From: Catalimonadaceae bacterium JC749
Lineage (GTDB): Bacteria; Bacteroidota; Bacteroidia; Cytophagales; Cyclobacteriaceae
DNA length: 64,000 nucleotides
Direction of reading: 5' to 3'
Assembly: GCA_021730635.1 (NCBI GenBank)
Contig: JAJNNC010000016.1
Span: 62,001 to 126,000 of the forward strand
Positions 42,640 through 52,800 of the stretch are shown one piece after another. Every line of letters begins with the position of its first letter. The first letter of the stretch is position 1. A program made the translations under genes and the position numbers. The notes below the pieces were generated by a model. That model was not told the DNA's origin, did no database searches, and saw only the letters and a list, made by a program, of their open reading frames with translations.

Positions 42640-44970
42640 TTATTGAGGAGTGATATGAAAGGTGTGTTGACCGGAACCTACTTCCATCACAAAAAACTTG
42701 CCCTGGGTTTTGCCCCGCACCTTCTTTTGATTTTGAGTGATGTTGGCTTTACCTTCCGGTAACGGCAAATGGATCTCTGCTGTACTGTTGGCAGGAATTT
42801 CTATGTGCCATACCGTACGGGTCCTGTCACTTTTTTCAAAGCTTACCTTTACCGCACCGCGGATGGTGGGCATCACAACGGCAGCCTGTTGCAGGTGACC
42901 GGGCTGAGGTTTAATGCGTATCTTCCGGAACCCCGGTGCTACCGGTTCAATGCCCATTAGTTTGCGGGGGATGATATTGGCAGGTGCCGCGCCCCAGGCA
43001 TGGTTCCAGTCCTGGTTGGGCTTGTATTTGTTATCCCAGGCTTCCATAGTGATGGTAGACCCGGCCTGTATCATATGGTACCAGCCGCGTTCCTGGGTGG
43101 AGGTCAGCAGAGATAAGCCGTAGTCAGCGGCTTCTGCTTCATAGATGGCTTCCATCAGAAACTGCGAGCCATAGACACTACAGGCCATGCCCCTGGATTG
43201 AATAAAGGCGATGACATCCGGAATGTTTTGCTCGGGCACCAACCCAAAAGCCAGAGAAAACATATTGGCATGCAACGAACTGTGATCGGTACCGATGCCA
43301 TCTACATATATCTTCTTCTTTGAATCCAGCAACGCTTTATTAAAGTTACTTTTTACCCTTTGAGCTTCTTGGGTAAACATAGCGCTATCCTCCGGCTTAT
43401 CCAGGGCAGCGGCCAACTGGCCCATGATCACCAAGGCACGGTAATAGTAGGCATTGACAACTGTATTGACCGGCATAAACACAAAACCATCGGTTTCGCC
43501 CTGTTCCTGTTTGCCCAACCCAAGAATGCCGCTGTGCGGCCAGTCTACAATGTCCCGGATGGCTTCTCCCTGAAAGTGAATGGCATCCATCAACTCCCGG
43601 GTCATGGGCTTGTTTTGCGTGCTGATCAACCCATTTTCACCGGCCAGGGCCATCAGCGTTTTAGCCTTAAGGTCTTCATAGTATGCGGCTGCTGAAGCGA
43701 TGTGTCCTGTGTACAGATAGTCATTCCAGGCCATCAGGACCGATTGTAGAATCCATTCCGTGGGCCAGGTAGCATGGGTGATGAGGTATTCATGAGAATA
43801 GCGGGCCATACTATATTCCCGGTCTACCGCATAATGGCAGAGTTGGTTGATCAGCGCATCCGCTTCATAAGGAATTCTTTCCCGGTCTCCATCCACATAT
43901 ACGCCGGTAAAGCTGGTGGCTTTGATAGAATATTTGCAGAGATCCCACACCGCATTGAGAACAGTATCCGAACTGTGAAAATAAGAGGCTTCCGGATTGA
44001 AAGGATAATGGACTGCCTGCCTGACGATGTCGTGCTCATCCAGCGGATAGGCATACTGCTCCACTTCCACATAGCGAAAAGGCATCACTTCTCCAATATA
44101 GTCGGGCATAAGAATGGCACTAGAACCGGTATTTCTTTCATCCGGACGAAACTGTAACGCGTAAGTATGACGACCCGGTGAGAGCGGCAAGCGGTAAGTC
44201 TGATACCGGATAGTACCTCCCGGACTCCTGTCGAGGCGATGGTCAGCAGTAAGTGCCTCACCCAGATGTATGGCGACCGTATCGTTTTCCCTGTCACTGA
44301 AAAGGTTCAGGGTTAGCTGACCAAAAGCATCTTTTCCAAAGTCGATGAACCAAGTCTTTTCTGTTACTTTTTTTATGGCTGTCGGGTATTCATTCGTTTT
44401 TTGCAGCGGATACCGGGTGGTAGCATATTCCTTAAACGATTCTCCGGTCTTGAAACTAAGAGTAGAGGAAAAGGGGCTTTCCTCTCCCTGTTTATTCCAT
44501 ACTTTTACTTTCCAGTAATATACCATGTTGGTATCCAGAGGCGTTCCTTCGTACCGGACTGCTACGGAGCGGTCGCTGCTGATCTTTCCGGTGTCCCACA
44601 CATCGGCCTGATCCCTGGCTAATGCCGCCTGATCGGAAGCCACCAGAATACGATAGGCTGTTTGCAGGCTATTAGGTTTAGGATCGTCCAAGATCCAGCT
44701 GAAGTAAGGCTGTTGCTGTTGAATGGTGACCTGTTGCAAGGCTTGCCGTACGGCTTTTGCTTCCTGCAAGGAAATGTTGGTAGGATATCCATCTTGATAC
44801 GATAGCTGAGTGTTTTCTAACAAATCACAAAGCAGACCTTTGGGGGCTTTCAAAGCAAGGCTGTCGGTGATAGGTTGAGCGCTGGAGAAATGAAAAGTAG
44901 TGACAACGGTTAGAATCAGTAGTAGCATATTGTAGGATGACAGAATGAGAGAATGGTTGAATGAAATCAT
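42640..44970 (-). CDS. secreted alpha-L-rhamnosidase, GH78-like
   Basis: A 776-residue protein from the ATG at 44970; the in-frame ATG at 44928 gives an even cleaner signal peptide (MLLLILTVVTTFHFSSAQ). An N-terminal fibronectin-type part has 'WDTGKI' and 'YYWKVKVWNKQGEESPFS', as in GH78. The (alpha/alpha)6 barrel carries 'GVYVDGDRERIPYEADALIN' (catalytic acid region, about 357-376) and 'WDNKYKPNQDWNHAWGAAPA', both GH78 signatures. It would release terminal rhamnose from the target glycan. Its presence suggests a polymer with rhamnose and uronic acid (inference). It is read towards dctM and may be under separate control. Confidence 0.9.
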   Translation of the reverse strand: MISFNHSLILSSYNMLLLILTVVTTFHFSSAQPITDSLALKAPKGLLCDLLENTQLSYQDGYPTNISLQEAKAVRQALQQVTIQQQQPYFSWILDDPKPNSLQTAYRILVASDQAALARDQADVWDTGKISSDRSVAVRYEGTPLDTNMVYYWKVKVWNKQGEESPFSSTLSFKTGESFKEYATTRYPLQKTNEYPTAIKKVTEKTWFIDFGKDAFGQLTLNLFSDRENDTVAIHLGEALTADHRLDRSPGGTIRYQTYRLPLSPGRHTYALQFRPDERNTGSSAILMPDYIGEVMPFRYVEVEQYAYPLDEHDIVRQAVHYPFNPEASYFHSSDTVLNAVWDLCKYSIKATSFTGVYVDGDRERIPYEADALINQLCHYAVDREYSMARYSHEYLITHATWPTEWILQSVLMAWNDYLYTGHIASAAAYYEDLKAKTLMALAGENGLISTQNKPMTRELMDAIHFQGEAIRDIVDWPHSGILGLGKQEQGETDGFVFMPVNTVVNAYYYRALVIMGQLAAALDKPEDSAMFTQEAQRVKSNFNKALLDSKKKIYVDGIGTDHSSLHANMFSLAFGLVPEQNIPDVIAFIQSRGMACSVYGSQFLMEAIYEAEAADYGLSLLTSTQERGWYHMIQAGSTITMEAWDNKYKPNQDWNHAWGAAPANIIPRKLMGIEPVAPGFRKIRIKPQPGHLQQAAVVMPTIRGAVKVSFEKSDRTRTVWHIEIPANSTAEIHLPLPEGKANITQNQKKVRGKTQGKFFVMEVGSGQHTFHITPQ

Positions 44971-45204
44971 TATTTGGCTGTATGCTGTTAATTTTATACA
45001 AATTAGTTTTGGCTTTTTTGAATACAAAATCAAGATAAAAATAAACGGATTAATGTGGCTGGCAAGAGCTGCTAAAGATAAAGATTCTCCCCTTTTTCTG
45101 TGCTAAAAATAAGAGAGAGTAGGCTGAGTAACTTTCAGCAGCCAAGAGTGAACATTTTTACAGGCAAAGAACTGAAAAGCTCGAGTATCAGCATAGGGGC
45201 CATC

Positions 45205-45789
45205 TCAGCGAGGGTCTGCAAAAAGCATAGGATATCTGACTGTCCATCTCCCCTGGGCGATACGTATCAGTTTTTTGTGGATTAATCTTCTTTGAAGCGG
45301 GCTTACATAGTCCAGGTGAAGTTTGCCTTCAACATGGTCGTATTCATGCTGTATCATTCTGGCCAAAGTTCCGTGGAACGTTTCTGTATGCTCTCTGAAA
45401 TTCTCATCCCAATAATGTATGCTGATGCTTACCGGTCGTTGTATGGGTAGGGGAATGCCAGGAATACTCAGGCACCCTTCTTCCTTTACGCATTGCTCCT
45501 CACTATAGGCAAGGATGGAAGCATTGATAAATACCCTCCTGGGTTTGGAAGCACCTGGCCGCCTTCTCTTTTCTAATTCGTGTGATTGATGCGCTACAGA
45601 AGTGCTGTCTACTACAAAGAGGCGTAGGTTTCGGTTTACCTGAGGGGCCGCGATCCCTACACCTTGTGCATAATCCATCGTTTCCCACATATCCTGGATC
45701 AGCTGTGCTAGCCCAGGCTCATTGGGCGAAACCGGTCGGCACTTTTTTCTGAGGATCGGTGATCCATAGGCTACTATTGGTAAGACCAT
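45205..45789 (-). CDS. def: peptide deformylase
   Basis: A 194-residue metalloenzyme that removes the N-formyl group from new proteins. All three family motifs are present: GVGIAAPQ (43-50), EGCLS with metal ligand Cys106 (104-108), and QHEYDH (147-152) with the two His ligands. It is a little longer than usual, with an insertion of Arg/Lys-rich residues near 74-85. Being next to accessory genes it may be an extra copy; the window cannot show this. The upstream 120 nt hold the promoter, divergent from the AraC gene. Confidence 0.95.
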   Translation of the reverse strand: MVLPIVAYGSPILRKKCRPVSPNEPGLAQLIQDMWETMDYAQGVGIAAPQVNRNLRLFVVDSTSVAHQSHELEKRRRPGASKPRRVFINASILAYSEEQCVKEEGCLSIPGIPLPIQRPVSISIHYWDENFREHTETFHGTLARMIQHEYDHVEGKLHLDYVSPLQRRLIHKKLIRIAQGRWTVRYPMLFADPR

Positions 45790-45909
45790 CCTTGTTTTTT
45801 CTACAAAGATGAGACATCTCCGAAGGGATATATAGTAATTTTTAGACAGGGGCTTATTTTTTTAGCTTTTGTTTAATCGTTAATTTTAAGCACGCTAACG
45901 GTTGATGAC

Positions 45910-46746
45910 GTGCCCATAGAACTGTACAAACATATTTTTCATCAGCAAACATCCGATTCTCATTTCATCCGGTATATCCCCGACGAAGAACTGAAAGCCG
46001 TGGTAGATAGCTATGGCCTGTACCTCTCAGCCAAGGGCGAAACCCAGGCCATGGCTTTCACTGATGGGTGGCCGGTTATGGCTGTCATGCTGGATGAACC
46101 CTTTAGGTATGAATTCAACACAGGCCACAAAAAGGAAACAGTACATGCCGGGTATCTGAGCGGTTTGTTTCTGGAAGGGACGTACATCACCAAAGCAGCA
46201 GAGATGAAACGTTTGCTGGTTATTCGTTTCACCTGTGAAGGACTGTATCATTTGCTGCAACAGCCTTTGTCTGCACTGAGAGGAAAAACCTGCTGGTCTT
46301 TAGAAGAATTATTCGGACAGGAGGCCCTAGGGCTTCTAGAGAATATAGCAAAAGCTTCCTCCACAGCGCAGCAGATTCAATGTGTTGCTTATTTTTTGAA
46401 GCGAAGGATCAGGCCGGGCTTACAGGGAAACGCCATCTTCCGGCAGGCGGTTATCCGAATACGGGCTACGAAAGGTGAAGGGAATATTCAGGCGTTAGCC
46501 CGGGAGTTGAACGTTACCTATAAATGGTTGGAGCGGAAATTTCAGCAGTATATGGGCGTAAGTCCCAAAGAATATGCCCGGCTCAACAGATTTTTGCATG
46601 CCTATTTTGATCTGCAAGCGACGGTGGGAAACGACCTTATGGGCACCGCCATCCGGCATGGATTTTATGACCAGAACCACTTCACCAAAGAGTTCAAGCA
46701 ATTTACCCATCAGACTCCTTTGGCTTATTTGAGAGAAAAGCCGTGA
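45910..46746 (+). CDS. AraC-family transcriptional regulator
   Basis: A 278-residue regulator. The N-terminal part (1-150) looks like the beta-rich domain often seen before AraC HTHs in Bacteroidota ('DGWPVMAVMLDEPFRYEFNT', 'GLFLEGTYITKAAEMKRLLV'). The C-terminal DNA-binding part is 'NIQALARELNVTYKWLERKF' plus 'GVSPKEYARLNRFLHAYFDL' and 'IRHGFYDQNHFTKEFKQFTH'. The only reasonable start is GTG at 45910: an in-frame stop lies 36 nt upstream and the next ATG is about 47 codons in. The genes it controls are unknown. Confidence 0.88.
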   Translation: MPIELYKHIFHQQTSDSHFIRYIPDEELKAVVDSYGLYLSAKGETQAMAFTDGWPVMAVMLDEPFRYEFNTGHKKETVHAGYLSGLFLEGTYITKAAEMKRLLVIRFTCEGLYHLLQQPLSALRGKTCWSLEELFGQEALGLLENIAKASSTAQQIQCVAYFLKRRIRPGLQGNAIFRQAVIRIRATKGEGNIQALARELNVTYKWLERKFQQYMGVSPKEYARLNRFLHAYFDLQATVGNDLMGTAIRHGFYDQNHFTKEFKQFTHQTPLAYLREKP

Positions 46747-46750
46747 AGGG

Positions 46751-46930
46751 TTATAAGGCAGTTTCGTTTAGAATTTCTTTTATCTGCAAATGCAATTCCG
46801 GAATTTTTTCACTAATCATTTTCCACACAATCTCATAGTTTATTCCAAAATAGTTATGTGTTTATAGACCGCCCGTTGGTAGCATCTTTCGCTATGTAGT
46901 CGAGATGGCTCAGCATACCCAAAAGATCAC
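46751..46930 (-). pseudogene. broken HepT-like (HEPN, DUF86) toxin gene
   Basis: No intact ORF, but the minus strand shows two HepT-like pieces in different frames. The C-terminal piece reads 'HNYFGINYEIVWKMISEKIP' then 'ELHLQIKEILNETAL' and a stop; this matches the 'HxYFGVDYEIVW' end of HepT toxins. Upstream, 'LLGMLSHLDYIAKDAT' matches the family's N-terminus. The middle (with the R-x4-6-H RNase motif) is deleted, so this is a dead gene. No MNT antitoxin is nearby. Confidence 0.7.
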
Positions 46931-47034
46931 ATTTGTATCACAGATACAATAAGTTAACATCCTGTCAGGTTGTATGAATACCCCTTTTCTTCAGGAGGGT
47001 TAATAGCTGATGTTTCCTTTTAACGATTACTACC

Positions 47035-47562
47035 ATGAAAAAAACAGGTGAGTACTTTCTTTTACAAGCCGCAGGCTTGTTGTGTGTCTGTGTGCTGTCT
47101 GGCTGTACAGAAGAAGCTGATGTGTTGCCGGAAGCTGAAACACCCGTAAAATTTGATCAGGTGGAGGCTGCCTTGCATCCTTATTTCTTACGGTTTGAAC
47201 AGGAAGCATTGCAAAGGGGTATGGAAGTGGATTTAACGGCGGCAAACATCCGTGGCATCATCCAGGAAATAGAAGAAAATCAGGTAGCCGGTCAGTGCAG
47301 GTACAACCGGCTGGATCCCCGCCTGGTAACCATTGACGCTTCTTTCTGGAGAAGAGCTTCCGATCTTTTCAAAGAGTTCATTGTCTTTCACGAACTGGGC
47401 CATTGCTTTCTCAACCGGCCTCATCTGGAAACAGCTTTTAGCAATGGGGTTTGCACCAGCATCATGCGCAGTGGTACGGGCTCTTGCATAGATAATTACA
47501 ACCGGTTGACCCGCCAATCATATATCGATGAGTTGTTTGAGCCGAATGATGTTTTGTTTTGA
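47035..47562 (+). CDS. lipoprotein with HELGH zinc-metallopeptidase motif
   Basis: A 175-residue protein with a signal ending in the lipobox 'VCVLSGC' (about 18-24). The rest is a small domain with 'DASFWRRASDLFKEFIVFHE' leading into HELGH at 119-123 and a further His at 130 (HELGHCFLNRPH). The HExxH motif suggests a zinc peptidase; the third ligand would be one residue later than in metzincins. 'CTSIMRSGTG' (138-147) contains a Met-turn-like 'SIM', supporting a metzincin-like fold. It is surface or periplasm anchored. Its substrate is unknown; it stands alone. Confidence 0.65.
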   Translation: MKKTGEYFLLQAAGLLCVCVLSGCTEEADVLPEAETPVKFDQVEAALHPYFLRFEQEALQRGMEVDLTAANIRGIIQEIEENQVAGQCRYNRLDPRLVTIDASFWRRASDLFKEFIVFHELGHCFLNRPHLETAFSNGVCTSIMRSGTGSCIDNYNRLTRQSYIDELFEPNDVLF

Positions 47563-47825
47563 ATTTTTGACCAGGGATCATGCAGGTGTATCAATGAACT
47601 TCCTGTTCCTATTTCTTCAAATATATCCTATGTGGCTCTTTAAAGAGGCAGTGAGAAAATGGCAAAAGTTCATTTGAAACATCACAACAGCTGATGGAGA
47701 ACTTTGAAGCTCTATGGTTTTTTCGCCAACCTTTAAAAAGGGCTTTATTCGGTAAATAAAAATCCAATGAAACCATTCGTCATCATTTACGTGTTTAAAA
47801 AAAGTTGTTCAAGCAAAAGCAAAAG

Positions 47826-48221
47826 ATGCGCAATATCATTATCATTATCTTTTCTTTTATGATGCTTTTCTCATCGTCCTGTGCGATGAAAAAGGCTGTG
47901 ATGCGCTATCTTGATGTACAACAGGCAATACCTGCCAAAGCACTTCCTTCTGTCAACAATTCATCTGAGGTTTCCACACAGGCACTCTGTAGTATAAAGT
48001 CTAAAACAGGCAGGGCGTTAGATGATGTTGATTTGGCTCCGGTGTTAAACGATATACAGCTTAAAGCGCCTGTGTTTTTTCTTCTGATTGCTTTTCTTTT
48101 TTCCTGGATAGCGCTTTATCTGATACCTTTATCAGTTCCTGTTTATTTCAGGCAGCATATCCCATCATTTTCTTCTGTTCCTCTTTATCTTAAGCTACGC
48201 CAGCTGGTGTATTACGCTTAA
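47826..48221 (+). CDS. hypothetical membrane-anchored protein upstream of efflux operon
   Basis: A 131-residue protein starting at ATG 47826, seven codons after a possible TTG. The leader 'MRNIIIIIFSFMMLFSSSCA' looks like a lipoprotein signal (SSSC). A Ser/Ala-rich stretch follows, then one strong membrane helix 'VFFLLIAFLFSWIALYLIPL' and a short basic tail. I do not recognise a family. It lies 199 nt before the TolC gene on the same strand and may be functionally tied to the efflux set. Confidence 0.6.
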   Translation: MRNIIIIIFSFMMLFSSSCAMKKAVMRYLDVQQAIPAKALPSVNNSSEVSTQALCSIKSKTGRALDDVDLAPVLNDIQLKAPVFFLLIAFLFSWIALYLIPLSVPVYFRQHIPSFSSVPLYLKLRQLVYYA

Positions 48222-48364
48222 CATTTTTTTTGGAGCACATTCCTGGCTTTACCTATCCAATGCCTGGATTTTCAGATGTCTGGGTATAAAGTATAGACAA
48301 TCATCAGGATGCCTATTGTAGGTAATCACTGTAGCCAGTCTCATGTGTGCTCGCCTACTCATAT

Positions 48365-48382
48365 TATCACCTGCAGGTGATA
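48365..48382. promoter_or_regulatory. 18-nt perfect palindrome upstream of tolC-type gene (operator candidate)
   Basis: TATCACCTGCAGGTGATA is a perfect palindrome 38 nt before the start of the TolC-family gene. The position and symmetry suit a dimeric repressor (TetR or MarR type) controlling efflux. No regulator is encoded next to it. Confidence 0.45.
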
Positions 48383-48420
48383 GCATATCTTTTATTCAAT
48401 AACATAAATATCAATCATAC

Positions 48421-49794
48421 ATGGTGTATAAACACTTGGTATTGTGCTGTGTACTGTGCTGTTTCCTCTGGAATAGCCAGGCACAAGCACAGGATTCTCT
48501 AGCACTGTCTCAGTTGTGGGAGCAAGCCATACAACAGTATCCTAGTTTGGAAGCCCATAAAGCTGCCTTGAGGCAAGCTAATCTCAATCATAAGCTTACC
48601 AGAAATCAGTATCTTCCACAGTTGCAATTACAAGCGCAGCACACCCTGGGCACTTACCAGGGTATGGGCGGTGCATTTTTTCCGCTACCTGGTATTTTTA
48701 ATATCAGTGCTAATCATAACAATACCGCAGCAAGAGCGACTAATCTGGTAGGCTCAGCCGCACTCAACTGGCAGTTCATACAATTTGGTAAACACAGAAA
48801 AACGGTAGAAGCGGCCCATATTCAGGTAGAGCAAGCTGCTTCTGCCCTGAACCTGGAACAGCTGGAAGTACAAGCTTCTGTTACGCGAGATTACATACAA
48901 CTTTTGTATCACCAGCATATGCAAAAGTGGGCTACTGTCAATGTGCAAAGATTCTCTGACATGCTGGAAGTCACCCAGAGTTTAGCAGACGCTGGCTTAT
49001 CACCCGGAGCAGACTCATTATTGATACAAGCTTCTTTACATCAGGCTAGCGCAGAACAAAGAAGCTGGCAGGGCAAAACAGCGGCCAGTAGGATTGCTTT
49101 GTCTCAATGGACAGACCTTCCATCAGAGACACTAGGGGTGAAACAACAGGCATTTTTCTCCTCAGACCGATTAGTAGGAGCAGACATACAGTGGCAGGCG
49201 CATCATCCTGTACTTGTCTTAAAACAACAGCAAAAGGCTTATGCACAGACACAAATGAAGCTCTCCCAGCGCAAAATATTACCTGATGTCTCCCTGCTGG
49301 CAGGTGCGCTCGTTCGGGGCAGCACATCGTTGGCTGGGGAAGGTTCTGGCAACAACTGGCGTGAAGTTTATCAAAATCCGCATGATAATTATCTGGTGGG
49401 CATCGGGTTGAGCTGGAATTTGTCCAATCTCTATGACCAGCGCCTGCGGAGCAGCCAGTATCAGGAGCAGGTAAACCAGCAACAGGCAGAGCTCAATACC
49501 GCACATAGGGAACTCACCCGGCAGCAACAGGCAGCCCATACGCAGTTAGAGCAGCAGCGACAGCAAATAGAAGATGCGGAAACCGCCTACAGGGCTGCCC
49601 GGCAAGCTTATGAGCTCTTTGAAGCCCGTTATCGCAGCGGCCTGATCAATCTGACAGCGCTGCTACAGATACAGCAGGTGCTGCAGCAAACGGAAAAGAC
49701 CAGGATTCATGCTTATCATCAATATTGGCTGCGTGCTGTTGAATTGGCAGAATCACAGGCTGATTTCTCTTTTCTGGCTCATGTTTTCTCTTAA
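48421..49794 (+). CDS. TolC-family outer-membrane efflux protein
   Basis: A 457-residue protein with a signal peptide (...LWNSQAQAQ) and two long helical repeats. 'ALSQLWEQAIQQYPSLEAHK' and 'LRQANLNHKLTRNQYLPQLQ' are typical of the first TolC repeat; 'AYRAARQAYELFEARYRSGL' followed by 'INLTALLQIQQ' belongs to the second. It should form the outer-membrane exit duct for the RND pump encoded 15 nt downstream. Gln-rich helices near 440-560 nt from the end are normal coiled coil. Placing TolC first in the operon is unlike the common adaptor-RND-TolC order. Confidence 0.9.
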   Translation: MVYKHLVLCCVLCCFLWNSQAQAQDSLALSQLWEQAIQQYPSLEAHKAALRQANLNHKLTRNQYLPQLQLQAQHTLGTYQGMGGAFFPLPGIFNISANHNNTAARATNLVGSAALNWQFIQFGKHRKTVEAAHIQVEQAASALNLEQLEVQASVTRDYIQLLYHQHMQKWATVNVQRFSDMLEVTQSLADAGLSPGADSLLIQASLHQASAEQRSWQGKTAASRIALSQWTDLPSETLGVKQQAFFSSDRLVGADIQWQAHHPVLVLKQQQKAYAQTQMKLSQRKILPDVSLLAGALVRGSTSLAGEGSGNNWREVYQNPHDNYLVGIGLSWNLSNLYDQRLRSSQYQEQVNQQQAELNTAHRELTRQQQAAHTQLEQQRQQIEDAETAYRAARQAYELFEARYRSGLINLTALLQIQQVLQQTEKTRIHAYHQYWLRAVELAESQADFSFLAHVFS

Positions 49795-49809
49795 AACTTT
49801 AAACTGATT

Positions 49810-52800
49810 ATGAATATCATACGATTAGCGCTGAGAAATCCTATTGCGGTGATGGTGGCCGTCATAGCCATTGCCTATTTCTCAGTTATTACTGTCAGAA
49901 ATATCAAAGTAGATATATTTCCCAACATTAAATCTCCGGCTATCTACATCGCTATGCCCTACGGAGGTTTATCGCCTGCTTACATGGACGGATTTATGGC
50001 CAATGAATTTCAAAAAGTACTCCTCTTTGTCAGTGGGGTAGAAGACATGGAATTTAAAAGCGTGCAGGGGCTTACCCTGATGAAGCTCTCATTTTATCCT
50101 GACACAGACATGTCACAGGCCGCTGCTGAAGTAGCTACACAGGTATCCCGGGCTATGGGCTTTCTGCCTCCCGGCGCTGTACCGCCCATGGTCGTACGTT
50201 TTGATGCCAGTGCCCAACCAGTAGGGCAATTGGTATTTGAAAGTCCGGATCGCTCTATAGGAGCATTGCAGAATCTGGTCATTACCCGCATCCGGCCTAT
50301 GTTTGTGAATATACCAGGCATTACAGCACCAGCTCCTTTTGGCGGTACGGCTCGCACTATGGTAGTCAATGTAGACCCTGCATTGATGCATTCCTATGGG
50401 CTGACTGCAGAAGAGGTAATGAATGCCATTGCACAGAACAACATGCCCTCCCCAGCCGGTAATGTAGAGATAGGAGAACAAAACCTCATGAGCCCTGTCA
50501 ATACCCTGGCCCGTGATCCGGAGGAATTTCTCAATACACCTGTCCGCAAAGGTCAGGGCCCTACGGTTTTCATCAAAGATATCGCTCATGTGACGGATGG
50601 GGCTGATAAAACCACAGGTTATGCGCTGGTGAATGGGCATAGAACTGTGTATTTGCCCATCATTAAAAAAGCAGACGCGTCTACTTTGTCGGCGGTACAA
50701 AATCTGAAAGCGTCTATGCCCATGCTCAGAGCAGCTCTTCCTGAAGATGTGTCTATTGATTATGTGTTTGACCAGACCGGTTATATAGAAGCGGCACTTG
50801 CTAACCTGATGCATGAAGGCATCCTGGGTGCGCTGCTTACTGGATTGATGGTATTGCTGTTTCTGGGAGATAAAAGAGGGTCATTGATTGTCGTATTAAC
50901 CATACCTATCTCCATTCTTTCAGCGGTAATACTGCTTTATCTTTTTGACCAGACCATCAACATCATGACTTTAAGCGGACTGGCACTGGCCATTGGGGTG
51001 TTGGTAGATGAAGCTACCGTGACCATAGAAAACATTCATCAGCATTTTGAGATGAACAAACCCAAAGCCAGAGCCATTCTGGAGGCCCTGCTGGAAATCT
51101 CACTGCCCAAGCTACTGATCCTGCTCTCTATCCTGGCAGTATTGACTCCTTCTTTTATGATGAGTGGTATACCCAAAGATATGTTCATGCCTTTGTCTAT
51201 GGCGGTAGCTTTTGCCATGGTGGCCTCTTTTCTGGCATCACAGACCTTCATTCCGGTGATGGCCAACTGGATGATGAAAAACAACCATAAGCATGTGAAG
51301 GTACCCCATACCCGCTTTGACAGATTCAGAATGCGGTATCTCCTGTTGGTACGCAGGTGGCAGAGGCATATTCCCAAAGTCATCGCTGCTTACGCGATTA
51401 TGGTAATTGGAATAGTGACAGCAGGCTTTTTTAGTATTGGCACTGATATACTTCCACCCAGCGGCACCTATGCTCTGCAGATAAGGATACAGGCTCCCCA
51501 GGGATCAGGGCTGGAAAAGACTGAAGATTATGTGCTAGCTATAGAAGACCTGATCAGGGAAGAAATTGGAGAAACCGGTGTAGTTATTACCTCTGCTTTT
51601 GTGGGAACACATTCACCCAATACCCCTATCAATCCTATCTTCCTTTTTACCAGCGGATCTCATGAAGCTGTGTTACAGGTGTCGATAAATAGTGAAGTAT
51701 ATGAAGGTACTATGAGCCGTCTGAAAGAAAGGATCAGGTACGGGGTGAGAGAAGAGTTTCCGGAAGTGCAGATCGTCTTTGAACCCATAGAACTGGTAGA
51801 AAAGATTATGAGCCAAGGTGCCACTACGCCTATTGCTGTCAAAATAGCAGGAAGGAACCTGGAAGAGGCCAAAACTTATGCGCTGAAGGTGAAAACTAAG
51901 CTGGATGATATTGCTTTCCTGCGTGATGTGCATATCGCTGAGCCTGTAGAATATCCCAGCATCTCTATTGAGGTGGACCGAGCCAGGGCCGCTCAGTTTG
52001 GACTCAGCATGCGCGATGTCAGTACGGCTTTGACGACAGCTACTTCCTCTACCCGTTATGTCAACAAAAACCTGTGGGTTGATCCTAACTCCGGACTGGT
52101 CTTTCAGGTACAGGTGCAGTTGCCCGAGGCCGAAGTACAATCAATCAATGACCTCAGGACATTACCCCTCAAAGCAGGAAGCCTGCAACCGGTATTGGAA
52201 GATGTAGCGGATATTCAACTTACCCACCAGCCCGGACAGGTAAACCGGCAGGGACCCAACCGCTATGTAACACTGGTAGCCAATACTTATCAGAAAGATC
52301 TGGGTGCTGCTTCTAAAGCAGTACAGAAGGCAATCGGGGAAGCAGGCGATCCGCCTCGTGGACTGATGGTGAAGACCGTAGGTGCTGTACAACTCTTAGA
52401 GGAAACGCTCTCCAGCCTGCAGACAGGATTGGTCATTGCTGTAGTCGTCATTTTTCTGATGCTGACGGCATATTATCAGTCTTTTGCTGTGTCCGCACTG
52501 ATACTATCGGTACTTCCGGCGGTGATAGGGGGCAGCCTGCTCCTATTGCTCGCCAGCGGCAGTACGCTCAACCTTCAGTCTTACATGGGTATCATTATGT
52601 CGGTAGGTGTATCAGTAGCCAATTCGGTGCTGATTGTCAATCAGGCTGAAGTCTATAGGCTGCAGCACAGCATCAGTGCCTATCATGCTGCCCGGATGGC
52701 GGTGGCGTCCCGATTGCGTCCTATCCTGATGACAGCATCGGCCATGGTTGCTGGTATGCTTCCTATGGCCTCAGGTATGGGAGAGAGTGGCAGCCAGGTG

